Shown here: in pieces, positions 19,325 to 29,068 of the stretch
Position numbering within the stretch: the stretch's first letter is position 1
Layout of the letters: the number at the start of each line of letters is the position of its first letter
Origin: Enterobacter chengduensis
Lineage (GTDB): Bacteria; Pseudomonadota; Gammaproteobacteria; Enterobacterales; Enterobacteriaceae
DNA: 64,000 nucleotides
NCBI RefSeq assembly: GCF_001984825.2
Contig: NZ_CP043318.1
Span: forward strand, 1,612,001 to 1,676,000
Reading direction: 5' to 3'
The notes under the pieces: generated by a model
Told to the model about the DNA's origin: nothing
Databases searched by the model: none
What the model saw: the letters and a program-made list of their open reading frames with translations, nothing else
Position numbers and translations under genes: made by a program

Positions 19325-19609
19325 AATTAATCTCTCGCAGGTTATTCTGTTAAGGGGACGATGTTCCGTCGATGTGATAAGTATCACGTTTTTTTTGGAG
19401 AGATAAAATCGAAGAGAATTGACGTGGTCAATCAAGAAAATTGAATGACAAATAACTTATTGATTATTAATAAATTCAAATTACGGCTTTACACTTCTTG
19501 TTGATGCGCTTTACAGAAGAAAGATGAATGGCACATTTTGCCACGCGGTTCGCTAAAAAGCGTGAGCGTAAAGGTAAGCATTCGGGCGGTTAACTTAGGT
19601 AAAGGAAAG

Positions 19610-19876
19610 TCAGCGTAACTGGCTGTCTTTCGATCCTCTACGATTATATCCTGAATGTGAAGCGTTTTTCGAATCTTTATCCTGCTGACAGGCTATGCAT
19701 AACCTTACGCCGGGGATGGCTTTTTGCCGCGCCTCCGGAATCGGCTCACCACACTCTTCGCATTCCGTTAAACTTTCGCCGCGCGGAATTTCTCCGCGAG
19801 CGCGCGCGACCGCATCTTCAATCGTACTGTTGATCTGTTCGTTAACCGCGTCGTCATTTGCCCAGCCGGAAGCCAT
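19610..19876 (-). CDS. ybiI: YbiI, DksA/TraR-type zinc-finger protein
   Basis: 88 residues. An acidic helical N-terminus with ARARGEIPRGESL is followed by a four-cysteine zinc finger, CEECGEPIPEARQKAIPG then CIACQ, as in the C4 finger of DksA/TraR. The full coiled coil of DksA is missing, so it resembles the short TraR-like forms. It may bind RNA polymerase, which is not shown for YbiI. In E. coli K-12 the next genes are ybiX and fiu; here ybiI is followed after 123 bases by mcbA. Confidence 0.93.
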   Translation of the reverse strand: MASGWANDDAVNEQINSTIEDAVARARGEIPRGESLTECEECGEPIPEARQKAIPGVRLCIACQQDKDSKNASHSGYNRRGSKDSQLR

Positions 19877-19957
19877 CGCGTCCTCCTGATAGTGGTTTAG
19901 GCCATAGCGTTAATATGGGTTTAAAAAATGCACAATCAAGGTGAAAGGGGAGACAAA

Positions 19958-19980
19958 CTGCATCTGGCAGGCAGATGCAG
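19958..19980 (-). terminator. Hairpin after mcbA, probable weak terminator
   Basis: Nine-base stem CTGCATCTG / CAGATGCAG with a 5-base loop, 20 bases after the mcbA stop. On the minus strand it is followed only by TTTG, so termination may be partial. Confidence 0.55.
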
Positions 19981-19999
19981 TAGGGTGAAAGGAAACAGG

Positions 20000-20266
20000 T
20001 TATTTATAGATAGTCGCTGTGCCGTACATATGGTTATCTCCACCTGCGGAGTTCACCACGAAGCCTTTAGCACCTTCCTGACGGGCTTTTTCGGCCAGCT
20101 TATCCTGGAGATCGTCAAGGTTGCTTGCGCGGCTTACCGAAACGGTGCCCGCCGGGCGCAGCTGGCTGGTATCCGTGCTTTGAGTCAGGGACTGAACGGC
20201 CATCGCGGAGAAAGAGGCGCTCGCCAGGGCACCGGCGAGAAGAGCAAGGGTCAGATACTTTTTCAT
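20000..20266 (-). CDS. mcbA: McbA-like DUF1471 periplasmic protein
   Basis: 88 residues from ATG 20266 (AGGATG ribosome site upstream). The signal peptide MKKYLTLALLAGALASASF is cleaved near SAMA, and the DUF1471 domain contains LRPAGTVSVSRASNLDDLQD and ends YGTATIYK. The LRPAGTVS motif matches E. coli McbA (YbiM), which is induced in biofilm and represses colanic acid overproduction. Orthology rests on motif and position just before rlmF. Confidence 0.88.
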   Translation of the reverse strand: MKKYLTLALLAGALASASFSAMAVQSLTQSTDTSQLRPAGTVSVSRASNLDDLQDKLAEKARQEGAKGFVVNSAGGDNHMYGTATIYK

Positions 20267-20509
20267 AATCACATCCTCATGAGGAAACAACGGGTGATTC
20301 CCTTTAAGTTTAGAAGCCTGACGAATGTGACTTAGCGCAAATATTTGATGATGATCTGCTTATTTTTTGAACGATACAAATTGACAATTCGCTGACGGAT
20401 CATAGACATAAAGGTAGTTGATTTATGGTGAATTTTTGAGCGACGCAGAGAAAGATTTACCGTGGGTCCAGCAAAGGGTATCTTACGCCGCTGTTTAAAG
20501 GAGAATGCC

Positions 20510-21421
20510 ATGACTGCCCAAAAGCCGGGATTGCACCCGCGAAATCGCCACCGCAGCCGCTACGACATGAATGCGTTATGCCAGAGCTGCCCGCCGCTGC
20601 AGGAGTACATTGTTGAGACCCCGGCGGGTGAACCCTCGGTCAACTTTGCTGACCCGCAGGCGGTTAAAATGCTGAATAAAGCCCTGCTGGCACATTTTTA
20701 CGGTGTGGCGCAGTGGGATATTCCGGAAGGCTTTCTTTGTCCACCCGTGCCGGGCCGCGCTGACTACGTTCATCACCTTGCCGACCTTCTTGCCGAAGGC
20801 AATGAGGGCGTCGTTCCGCAGCAGGCCACCATTCTGGATATTGGCACCGGGGCGAACCTGATCTACCCGCTCATCGGCGCGCATGAGTATCAGTGGCGCT
20901 TTACCGGAAGCGAAATCGTTGACGAGGCCTTTGCCAGCGCGCAGGCGATTATCAGCGCGAACCCGGGACTCAGCCGCGCCATTCGCCTGCGTCGTCAGAA
21001 GGACGCGGAGTCGATCTTCAACGGCATTATTCACAAAAACGAAAGCTATGACGCCACAATGTGCAACCCGCCGTTCCACGATTCGGCGGCAGCGGCCCGC
21101 GCGGGCAGCGAGCGCAAGCGCCGTAACCTGGGTCAGGCTGAAGACGCTGCCCTGAACTTCGGCGGCCAGCAGCAGGAGCTCTGGTGTGACGGGGGCGAAG
21201 TGGCGTTTATCCTGCGCATGATTGCGGAAAGCAAACAGTTTGGCCGTCAGGTGAAGTGGTTCACCACGCTGGTTTCCCGCGGGGATAACCTGCCGCCGCT
21301 CTACCGTGCGCTCACCGAAGCGGGTGCCGTTAAGGTGGTTAAAAAGGAGATGGCGCAGGGGCAGAAGCAGAGCCGCTTTATCGCCTGGACGTTTATGGAC
21401 AATAACAAACGTCGCAAATAG
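20510..21421 (+). CDS. rlmF: 23S rRNA (adenine-1618-N6)-methyltransferase
   Basis: 303 residues from ATG 20510, preceded by AAAGGAG with 6-base spacing; an upstream in-frame ATG has no such site. SAM-binding motif I is [16 protein letters not shown] (about 108-123) and the catalytic motif IV is CNPPFHDS (about 184-191), the NPPF form of N6-adenine methyltransferases. It modifies A1618 of 23S rRNA. The basic N-terminus ([14 protein letters not shown]) likely contacts RNA. Confidence 0.95.
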   Translation: MTAQKPGLHPRNRHRSRYDMNALCQSCPPLQEYIVETPAGEPSVNFADPQAVKMLNKALLAHFYGVAQWDIPEGFLCPPVPGRADYVHHLADLLAEGNEGVVPQQATILDIGTGANLIYPLIGAHEYQWRFTGSEIVDEAFASAQAIISANPGLSRAIRLRRQKDAESIFNGIIHKNESYDATMCNPPFHDSAAAARAGSERKRRNLGQAEDAALNFGGQQQELWCDGGEVAFILRMIAESKQFGRQVKWFTTLVSRGDNLPPLYRALTEAGAVKVVKKEMAQGQKQSRFIAWTFMDNNKRRK

Positions 21422-21433
21422 CACTCCGGTTGA

Positions 21434-21474
21434 AGGCCGGGAAAGGCGAAGCCGCCACCCGGCAACCAGGCTAC
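21434..21474. repeat. REP-type palindrome
   Basis: GGCCGGG ... GGCGAAGCCGCC ... CCCGGC followed by AGGCTAC fits the repetitive extragenic palindromic family. It lies between the convergent rlmF and ybiO genes and touches the ybiO stop. Confidence 0.75.
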
Positions 21475-23684
21475 AGCGTCGGCTCCTGCGGCGGCAGCGG
21501 CGAAGCGGGCGGCTGCAACACCTGATACGTCTGTACCGGCATCCGCACGTTCGCCAGGTCAAAGTGTTTTTTCACCATGCTGTCGAGCGCAAAGCGCACC
21601 GTCCACTGCTTCAGCGGCTGGGTGGTGAACGACACGCGCAGGGTAAACGCCGTGTTCGTCAGCCCAACGATGCCGGCAAATGACGGCTCGCCAATCACCA
21701 GCCCGCGAATATCCTCCATCTGCATCAGCTCTTCTACCGCATCGCGCAGCGCCTCCTTCGCTTTATCGGCATCCTCATGACGATCCACATCGTAGTTCGC
21801 CACCACGGAACCGATGCCGCGCACAAAGTTGGCGAAGGTGGTGATCGAAGACCAGGGAATGATGTGGTACGCCCCGGTGTCCTGGCGCACGCCCACCGAA
21901 CGAATCGACATCCGCTCAACGGTGCCGGTTAACGGCCCGATAGTCACCAGATCGCCCGTGTTCATCCCGTTCTCAAACTGGATAAAGATGCCGGTAATAA
22001 TATCCTTCACCAGCGTTTGCGACCCGAAGGAGATCGCCAGCCCCAGGGCACCGGCACCCGCCAGCAGCGGGGCGATATTCACGCCGATTTCTGAGAGCAC
22101 GATCATGATGGTGATGGTGCTGATAATCACCGCCAGCGCGTTGCGGAACAGGGTTAACAGCGTTCTTGCCCGCGCGCTGGGCAGAGGCCTGCCGTGAATA
22201 TCCGACACCAGACGGTTCTCAATCAGGCTCGCCAGCAGCGTCCAGCCGACGGCAGAGAAGAACAGGATCAGGGCGATACGAATTAAAATATCGACGGTCT
22301 TTTCGCCCGCGCCGTTGTGCAGCCAGTTCCAGAAATCAAACAGGCGCCACGCATTCAGGAGCAGCATAATCGCCACGCAGACGGTGAGAATGCGCGCCAC
22401 CTTGAGCGACACCGACATCCAGCCGTTAACCCGCTTTTGCAGCTCCGGGTAATTCCGCTGTACCTGCGGCGACAGGGTGATGGTTTTCGAGATCCAGCGC
22501 GACAGCAGGCCGGACACAAACGCCGCGATGCCGATAATCGCCAGGCTTTTGAACGTCGCCCCCATCATAAATTTCAGGCTATTTCCCGGGTCGAACAGCG
22601 AGAAGAAGCACAATACGATGAAGTAAGCGCTTGCCAGCCAGTGCCACACCAGGGCGAACGCGCGAATAAACAGGCTGAAGAACGACAGGGAGCGATCGGC
22701 CAGATGCAGCAGGCTCTCCGTGATGGTCTTTTTATTGTGAAAGATAAGGTACAGCGACCAGACGGTGATGCAGAGCATGATAATGACGTTTGCCAGCGCG
22801 CCAAACTGGACGTTCACCTGGTTGGAAATGATCGGCACCGCAACCAGCAGGCCGTAGCCAATCAGCCCGCTGAGCACGCTCAGGCGCAGCGCCCAGTACT
22901 TCGCGGTTTCATCCCGGATGGAGAAAGGACGCAGCGCCGGGACGCGCGGACAAAAGAGCAGCCGCAGCAGCGCCTTGAAGAACTCAATCAGGGCAAAGGC
23001 ATTCAGGAAAAGCGATTGCTGAAAGGCGATGGTTTTGTTGCCCGCGTTCAGCCTGTCGGCCAGCAGCTGGCCTATGAACAGCGTCAGCGCCAGCAGCAGT
23101 AAATCGATGATAAACGCTGAGGCAATCATCAACGGCAGGTGCAGCCAGCTGCTTTTCTGCTGATTCTTTCTGCGTCCCCATTGCCCCATTTTGCGGTACA
23201 GCGGCCACGCGCACAGGCGCACCAGCCAGTAGAACAGGAATACTGCACCGGCCAGTATCAGGAACTGCGTGGCGGCGGCGGTGAACGTTTGAGGATTAAA
23301 CGGCTTATGCGGGGAGCCAATCAGGTTGCGGTAGAGCTGAGCAAAGCGCGAGGAGAGCGCTTCCCCATAGTGGCGACTCACGTCGGTGACGTTTTCCAGC
23401 ACCGTTTTTTGTTCTTCCACCTGCGGCGGGGTGAGAGTGGGCACTGACTCCTGCGGCGGCGTGGCGGCCACTTTCCGCAGCTGGCCAATCAGCTCCTGCC
23501 GGGAGGTGTCGTTCTCAAGAACGTCGGCGAGGGCGCTGTAGGCGGCTTTCTTCTGCTCAACGTCCGGTTCCGGTGGTGGCGTACATTGCTGGCTGGCGGT
23601 TGTTCCGGTGGTCACGCCGGGGATCGCGACGGCGAACGATGGCGCACTAAACAGGCTAATCAACAGCAACAGGATCCACGGCAC
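21471..23684 (-). CDS. ybiO: MscS-family mechanosensitive channel YbiO
   Basis: 737 residues from a GTG at 23684, chosen because GGAGGA lies six bases upstream and a signal peptide (PWILLLLISLFSAPSFA) follows; longer in-frame starts lack both. A periplasmic N-terminal region (about 20-170) is followed by about ten membrane segments and the MscS core. The pore-lining helix contains LLAGAGALGLAISFGSQTLV near 490-510, and the cytosolic beta domain begins at FENGMNTGDLVTIG. It releases solutes under hypo-osmotic stress with moderate conductance. Confidence 0.94.
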   Translation of the reverse strand: MPWILLLLISLFSAPSFAVAIPGVTTGTTASQQCTPPPEPDVEQKKAAYSALADVLENDTSRQELIGQLRKVAATPPQESVPTLTPPQVEEQKTVLENVTDVSRHYGEALSSRFAQLYRNLIGSPHKPFNPQTFTAAATQFLILAGAVFLFYWLVRLCAWPLYRKMGQWGRRKNQQKSSWLHLPLMIASAFIIDLLLLALTLFIGQLLADRLNAGNKTIAFQQSLFLNAFALIEFFKALLRLLFCPRVPALRPFSIRDETAKYWALRLSVLSGLIGYGLLVAVPIISNQVNVQFGALANVIIMLCITVWSLYLIFHNKKTITESLLHLADRSLSFFSLFIRAFALVWHWLASAYFIVLCFFSLFDPGNSLKFMMGATFKSLAIIGIAAFVSGLLSRWISKTITLSPQVQRNYPELQKRVNGWMSVSLKVARILTVCVAIMLLLNAWRLFDFWNWLHNGAGEKTVDILIRIALILFFSAVGWTLLASLIENRLVSDIHGRPLPSARARTLLTLFRNALAVIISTITIMIVLSEIGVNIAPLLAGAGALGLAISFGSQTLVKDIITGIFIQFENGMNTGDLVTIGPLTGTVERMSIRSVGVRQDTGAYHIIPWSSITTFANFVRGIGSVVANYDVDRHEDADKAKEALRDAVEELMQMEDIRGLVIGEPSFAGIVGLTNTAFTLRVSFTTQPLKQWTVRFALDSMVKKHFDLANVRMPVQTYQVLQPPASPLPPQEPTL

Positions 23685-23768
23685 GGCGTCCTCCGGTGAA
23701 AATGTCGAACAAAATGATAAGTATAGAGGTCGGGACGAGGTGGGGGATTTTTGGGAACAATCTGGCGT

Positions 23769-23793
23769 AAAAAAGCCGGGCATGCCCGGCTTA
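23769..23793 (-). terminator. glnHPQ operon terminator
   Basis: The symmetrical stem AAGCCGGG CATG CCCGGCTT is followed on the minus strand by a T-run, 16 bases after the glnQ stop. Confidence 0.88.
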
Positions 23794-23808
23794 CGCGTGA
23801 AGTATCGA

Positions 23809-24531
23809 TCAGGAGACGTGCTGCAGGAACTCCTGCAAACGCTGGCTAGGCGGGTTGGCAATCAGCTCCTGCGGGTTACCGTCTTCCGCGATGCGGCCTT
23901 TATCAATGAAGATCAGGCGGGAGGCCACTTTTTCGGCAAAGCCGATTTCGTGCGTCACGATAACCATCGTCATCCCTTCTTCCGCCAGATCCTGCATGAC
24001 CTTCAGCACCTCGTGGCGCAGCTCCGGGTCGAGTGCGGACGTTGGCTCATCAAACAGCATCATTTTCGGCTTAACCGCCAGGGCGCGGGCAATCGCCACG
24101 CGCTGCTGTTGGCCGCCGGACAGCTCGGAAGGGTAGTGGTGCGCGCGTTCAGCCAGGCCGACTTTCGCCAGCAGATCTTTGGCCAGCGCTTCCGCTGCCG
24201 CTTTGCTGGCACCGCGCACGCGCAGCGGGCCAAACATCACGTTTTCCAGCGCCGTGAGGTGCGGGAAGAGGTAGAACTGCTGGAACACCATGCCCGCTTC
24301 CTGACGAATCAGGCGGTCGTCCACTTTCGGGTCGTTCACCTTCAGGCCGTCGACGATCAGGTCGCCGCTGGTGATCTCTTCCAGCTTGTTGATGCAGCGC
24401 AGCAGGGTGGATTTACCGGAGCCGGATGGCCCGATAATGACCACCACTTCACCCTGCTGGATGTTCAGATCGATATTGTGCAGCACCTGGGTTGGGCCAA
24501 AGTGCTTGGAAACGTTTTTAAATTCAATCAC
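23809..24531 (-). CDS. glnQ: Glutamine ABC transporter ATPase
   Basis: 240 residues. Walker [10 protein letters not shown] (about 34-42), Q-loop [11 protein letters not shown], signature [15 protein letters not shown], Walker [14 protein letters not shown] and the H-loop THEIGFA are all intact. It supplies ATP energy to GlnP for glutamine import. Last gene of glnHPQ; its start overlaps the glnP stop by four bases. Confidence 0.97.
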   Translation of the reverse strand: MIEFKNVSKHFGPTQVLHNIDLNIQQGEVVVIIGPSGSGKSTLLRCINKLEEITSGDLIVDGLKVNDPKVDDRLIRQEAGMVFQQFYLFPHLTALENVMFGPLRVRGASKAAAEALAKDLLAKVGLAERAHHYPSELSGGQQQRVAIARALAVKPKMMLFDEPTSALDPELRHEVLKVMQDLAEEGMTMVIVTHEIGFAEKVASRLIFIDKGRIAEDGNPQELIANPPSQRLQEFLQHVS

Positions 24532-25187
24532 AGGATTTTCATCCTTCTTTCAAGACGACGCAGAACGAAGCTCAGAACCAGAGTAATGATCAGATAGACA
24601 ACGGCTACCGCACTCCAGATTTCCAGCGCGCGGAAGTTGCCGGCAATGATCTCCTGCCCCTGACGGGTCAGCTCGGCCACGCCGATAACAATGAACAGCG
24701 ACGTATCTTTAATGCTGATGATCCACTGGTTGCCAAGCGGCGGCAGCATGCGACGCAGCGCCAGCGGCAGAATAACGTGGCGGATGGTTTCGCGACGTGA
24801 AAGGCCTAACGCCAGACCCGCTTCACTGAAACCTTTATGAATCGACAGCACCGCACCGCGGGTGATTTCCGCAATGTAGGCGCCCGAGTTGATCATAATG
24901 GTGACAACGGCGGCGCTGAACGGGTCAATGCGCAGATCGGTGAACGCCATAGGCAGGGCGAAGTAGATGAACATGACCTGCACGACGATGGGGGTGCCGC
25001 GGATCACTTCGATGAAAACCAGTGCGATGTGGTTTGCAATCCAGCCGCCGTAGGTGCGGGCGAAACCGGCGACAAGACCGATAATCAACCCGCCAACCAG
25101 ACCCAGGACCGAAATCCAAAGGGTCATTTTAGCGCCTTCAAGCAAGAGTGGAATGGCAGGCCAGATGGCGCTCCAGTCAAACTGCAT
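24528..25187 (-). CDS. glnP: Glutamine ABC transporter permease
   Basis: 219 residues from ATG 25187 ([13 protein letters not shown]). The frame extends 21 codons further, but the extension reads through a REP element and lacks family similarity. Five membrane segments and the cytoplasmic EAA loop ([25 protein letters not shown]) mark a HisM-type polar amino-acid permease. It forms a homodimer with GlnQ. A REP palindrome separates it from glnH. Confidence 0.96.
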   Translation of the reverse strand: MQFDWSAIWPAIPLLLEGAKMTLWISVLGLVGGLIIGLVAGFARTYGGWIANHIALVFIEVIRGTPIVVQVMFIYFALPMAFTDLRIDPFSAAVVTIMINSGAYIAEITRGAVLSIHKGFSEAGLALGLSRRETIRHVILPLALRRMLPPLGNQWIISIKDTSLFIVIGVAELTRQGQEIIAGNFRALEIWSAVAVVYLIITLVLSFVLRRLERRMKIL

Positions 25188-25223
25188 GATGTATTCCTGT
25201 ATACCGTGGTGAAAAACGAAAAA

Positions 25224-25257
25224 CGTAGGCCCGGTAAGCGGCAGCGCCACCGGGCGT
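25224..25257. repeat. REP-type palindrome between glnH and glnP
   Basis: CGTAGGCCCGGT, AAGCGGCAGCGCC and ACCGGGC form the stem of a REP unit inside the operon, in the 93-base gap between glnH and glnP. Confidence 0.75.
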
Positions 25258-25280
25258 TACAAACCTGAATTCAGGTGAAA

Positions 25281-26096
<816 letters not shown>

Positions 26097-26166
26097 TTAC
26101 AAGCTGTTGTTTTGCAAAGGGGATGATGTCACGCATTGCACAATAAACGGGGCAATGGGCTTTTAT

Positions 26167-26196
26167 TGCACCAAAGTGGAGCACTGTTTTGGTGCG
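26167..26196. promoter_or_regulatory. Two overlapping NtrC boxes
   Basis: TGCACCAAAGTGGAGCA (26167-26183) and AGCACTGTTTTGGTGCG (26180-26196) both fit the NtrC consensus TGCACYA-N5-TGGTGCA. They lie about 75-105 bases upstream of the sigma-54 site, a usual enhancer distance. Activation of glutamine uptake under nitrogen limitation follows from this layout. The rest of the glnH-dps gap (26025-26386) also holds the dps terminator. Confidence 0.78.
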
Positions 26197-26341
26197 CTTC
26201 GTTTGGCTCAACTGACGGGGAGATATTTAGCGTAAATTCTGACGAAAAAACAATCTTCCGTTAACGGTTGTGTGAGGTGATTATTACAATTTCTTCACTT
26301 TTGCACGGTCTCAGGCAAAAAGTGTGCACCATAGATGTGCA

Positions 26342-26367
26342 AAACCCTCACCGGATAGCGAGGGTTT
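26342..26367 (-). terminator. dps terminator
   Basis: The stem AAACCCTC / GAGGGTTT (10-base loop) ends in TTTT on the minus strand, 20 bases after the dps stop. Confidence 0.8.
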
Positions 26368-26386
26368 GATAGAAAATTCGTATGGA

Positions 26387-26911
<525 letters not shown>

Positions 26912-26937
26912 TTATGTCCCAGGTAATTACGGGACTA

Positions 26938-26944
26938 AGTATAG
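26938..26944 (-). promoter_or_regulatory. dps -10 element, sigma-S type
   Basis: CTATACT on the minus strand lies 48 bases before the dps ATG and matches the sigma-S/sigma-70 -10 sequence with the favoured C before TATACT. E. coli dps is known to use sigma-70 with OxyR in growth and sigma-S with IHF in stationary phase. Confidence 0.65.
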
Positions 26945-27150
26945 CACCGGATTTTTTATCTGCGGTTTGGCTGTGCCTATCGGTTTAATAGCGAGAAGGA
27001 TGTTGAGAATTTAATGCATTGATATTTATCGATAATTTTAAAGTTGATACAGATCAATCTTAATTTCAGGCTGGGGGAAGTCAATTCAGAGGGATATTTT
27101 GAAACGGGGCAAAGTATGTAAGAAATTATAACGACCGTCTTTCTGGCCTT

Positions 27151-27182
27151 TATTCTGCATGGCGTGGAGGCCATGCAGAATA
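27151..27182. terminator. Strong hairpin after rhtA, without T-run
   Basis: Perfect 13-bp stem TATTCTGCATGGC / GCCATGCAGAATA with a 6-base loop, 7 bases after the rhtA stop. On the minus strand it is followed by AAGGCC and not by T, so it is not a standard rho-independent terminator. It may protect the rhtA mRNA 3' end. Confidence 0.55.
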
Positions 27183-27189
27183 TATGGCC

Positions 27190-28077
27190 TTAGCGGATAT
27201 CCACCTTCTCAACTTTAGGTTCCGGGCGCATGGTGAGCGTCGAGCCCATGGATGCCGCGATAATCGAGCAGAGCGCCAGCGTCTGGGTTAATGTCAGGGT
27301 TTCGCCAAGAAATACCATCCCGGAGATGGCGGCTAGCGCAGGCTCCATGCTCATCAGGGTGCCAAAGATGCGTGTCGGCAAACGCGTAAGGGCAATCATC
27401 TCCAGAGAATAGGGGAGTGCGGTAGAGAGGATCGCGACCGCCAGTCCGATGGGCATGACGGACCATTGCCAGATAGATTCGGTCGCCTGCGCCATGCCGA
27501 TGGGCACAAATACGATAGCCGCAATCAGGGAACCCAACGCCACCGTTGCCGGACCGTGCTCTTCGCCTGCACGCTGGCCCGTGAGGATATAAACGGCCCA
27601 GCAGGCGCCTGCTCCCAGCGCCAGGGCTGCACCCGTCAGATCAATCTCAGCGACGCTCTGGCCCAGGGGAAGCAGGAACCATAACCCCAGAACGGCTAAC
27701 ACGACCCAGATAAAATCGACCGGACGTCGGGAGGCGAAAAGCGCCACCGCCAGCGGGCCGGTGAACTCCAGCGCGACGGCAATACCCAGCGGTATCGTCT
27801 GGATGGAGAGGTAAAACAGGTAGTTCATCGCCCCCAGGGAGAGTCCATAAAACAGCAGGGGTAAACGCTGCTCCTTTTTGAAGCGCAGACGCCAGGGTTT
27901 GAAAATAATCACCAGTATTGCCGTGCCCAGCGCGATACGCAGGGCGGTCACCCCGGGCGCGCCAACCAGCGGGATAAGCGATTTTGCAAGCGAAGCGCCG
28001 CTTTGGATGGACAACATGGCAATCAGTATGACTGCGACCGGCAACCAGACCGACGACGTGCGGGATAACCCAGGCAT
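27190..28077 (-). CDS. rhtA: Threonine/homoserine exporter RhtA
   Basis: 295 residues with ten hydrophobic segments in two EamA repeats (about 10-140 and 150-285), DMT superfamily. Family features include GPLAVALFASRRPVDF near 110 and MSMEPALAAISGMVFLGE near 245. It exports threonine, homoserine and related amino acids through the inner membrane. It is transcribed divergently from ompX across a 354-base gap. Confidence 0.94.
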   Translation of the reverse strand: MPGLSRTSSVWLPVAVILIAMLSIQSGASLAKSLIPLVGAPGVTALRIALGTAILVIIFKPWRLRFKKEQRLPLLFYGLSLGAMNYLFYLSIQTIPLGIAVALEFTGPLAVALFASRRPVDFIWVVLAVLGLWFLLPLGQSVAEIDLTGAALALGAGACWAVYILTGQRAGEEHGPATVALGSLIAAIVFVPIGMAQATESIWQWSVMPIGLAVAILSTALPYSLEMIALTRLPTRIFGTLMSMEPALAAISGMVFLGETLTLTQTLALCSIIAASMGSTLTMRPEPKVEKVDIR

Positions 28078-28382
28078 CCTTTCTCCTGTCAGCTTATGTC
28101 AAACGAGGTAAAGGTTGCAGTGTAAAGGAAATATGCGGTAACGGTTGAGGCGCTGTTGAAAAAAATCCGCGTGAAATCCGTAAAATGGTTAAGCGCTGGT
28201 GGATTTATCGCCTGTCAGATTAGGAATAATCTGGATGAATGTCGCTGCGCAGACGCGCACTATGCGCATTTAGTAGTGAAAATTGTATGTGATTTGAAAG
28301 AGATAGCTGATGCTGGAAACGTTCTGTTACAGGAAAAGTTTTATTAGACATCACGAATCACAAAGAGTTTCGCAAATTTTTT

Positions 28383-28391
28383 TGATATATT
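28383..28391 (+). promoter_or_regulatory. Candidate ompX promoter (extended -10)
   Basis: TGATATATT fits an extended -10 (TG-N-TATAAT type), 40 bases before the ompX ATG. The 354-base gap 28078-28431 also holds the rhtA promoter. A short open frame in it (28156-28347) has no ribosome site or family resemblance, and I saw no further structure there. Confidence 0.4.
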
Positions 28392-28431
28392 TAAAACTTA
28401 CGGACTTACTTGGATCACATTTGAGGTGGTT

Positions 28432-28950
28432 ATGAAAAAAATTGCATGTCTTTCAGCACTGGCCGCTGTACTGGCTGTTTCCGCAGGTACCGCTGTAGCG
28501 GCGACTTCTACTGTTACTGGTGGTTACGCTCAGAGCGACTATCAGGGCGTGATGAACAAAGCTAACGGCTTCAACCTGAAGTATCGCTACGAGCAGGATA
28601 ACAACCCACTGGGCGTGATCGGTTCTTTCACCTACACCGAGAAAGATCGTACTGACAACGGCGCGTACAACAAAGGTCAGTACTACGGTATCACTGCTGG
28701 TCCAGCTTACCGTCTGAACGACTGGGCAAGCATCTACGGTGTTGTAGGTGTTGGCTACGGTAAATTCCAGCAGACCGAAAACCAGGGTCTGAACCGCACT
28801 GCAAGCAACAGCGACTACGGCTTCTCCTATGGCGCAGGCCTGCAGTTCAACCCAATCCAGGACGTTGCTCTGGACTTCTCCTATGAGCAGAGCCGTATCC
28901 GCAACGTTGACGTTGGCACCTGGATCGCGGGCGTAGGTTACCGCTTCTAA
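28432..28950 (+). CDS. ompX: Outer-membrane protein OmpX
   Basis: 172 residues from ATG 28432 with GAGGTGG just upstream; a GTG two codons earlier overlaps that ribosome site and is unlikely. Signal peptide MKKIACLSALAAVLAVSAG, cleaved near AVA/ATSTVTGGYAQ. The rest is an eight-stranded beta-barrel of the Ail/Lom family ending in the required C-terminal phenylalanine (AGVGYRF). Codon use is strongly biased toward preferred codons, as expected for an abundant protein. In E. coli the sRNAs CyaR and MicA repress ompX at the ribosome site; the same GAGGTGGTT sequence is kept here. Confidence 0.97.
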   Translation: MKKIACLSALAAVLAVSAGTAVAATSTVTGGYAQSDYQGVMNKANGFNLKYRYEQDNNPLGVIGSFTYTEKDRTDNGAYNKGQYYGITAGPAYRLNDWASIYGVVGVGYGKFQQTENQGLNRTASNSDYGFSYGAGLQFNPIQDVALDFSYEQSRIRNVDVGTWIAGVGYRF

Positions 28951-28970
28951 TCACTTCGGTGATTAAATAA

Positions 28971-29000
28971 AAAATCCGCCCATGTGGCGGATTTTTTTTT
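28971..29000 (+). terminator. ompX terminator
   Basis: The stem AAAATCCGCC / GGCGGATTTT with a 5-base loop runs into a T-tract, 20 bases after the ompX stop. Confidence 0.93.
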
Positions 29001-29006
29001 GTTTAT

Positions 29007-29034
29007 TCCCCTCCCGCAGTGGGGAGAGGGAGCC
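29007..29034. repeat. Diverged copy of a CCCTCTCC intergenic repeat
   Basis: CCCCTCCCGCAGTGGGGAGAGG is related to the CCCTCTCCC...GGGAGAGGG units at 44731, 52154 and 56361, with several changes. It lies between ompX and opgE. Confidence 0.5.
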
Positions 29035-29068
29035 GACTGTGCTGGCATCGGTCCGCACGAGACGGCAA

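Noticed and set aside
28156..28347. 63-residue open frame in the rhtA-ompX gap
   Set aside because: No convincing ribosome site, mixed composition with no domain, and it lies in a promoter region.
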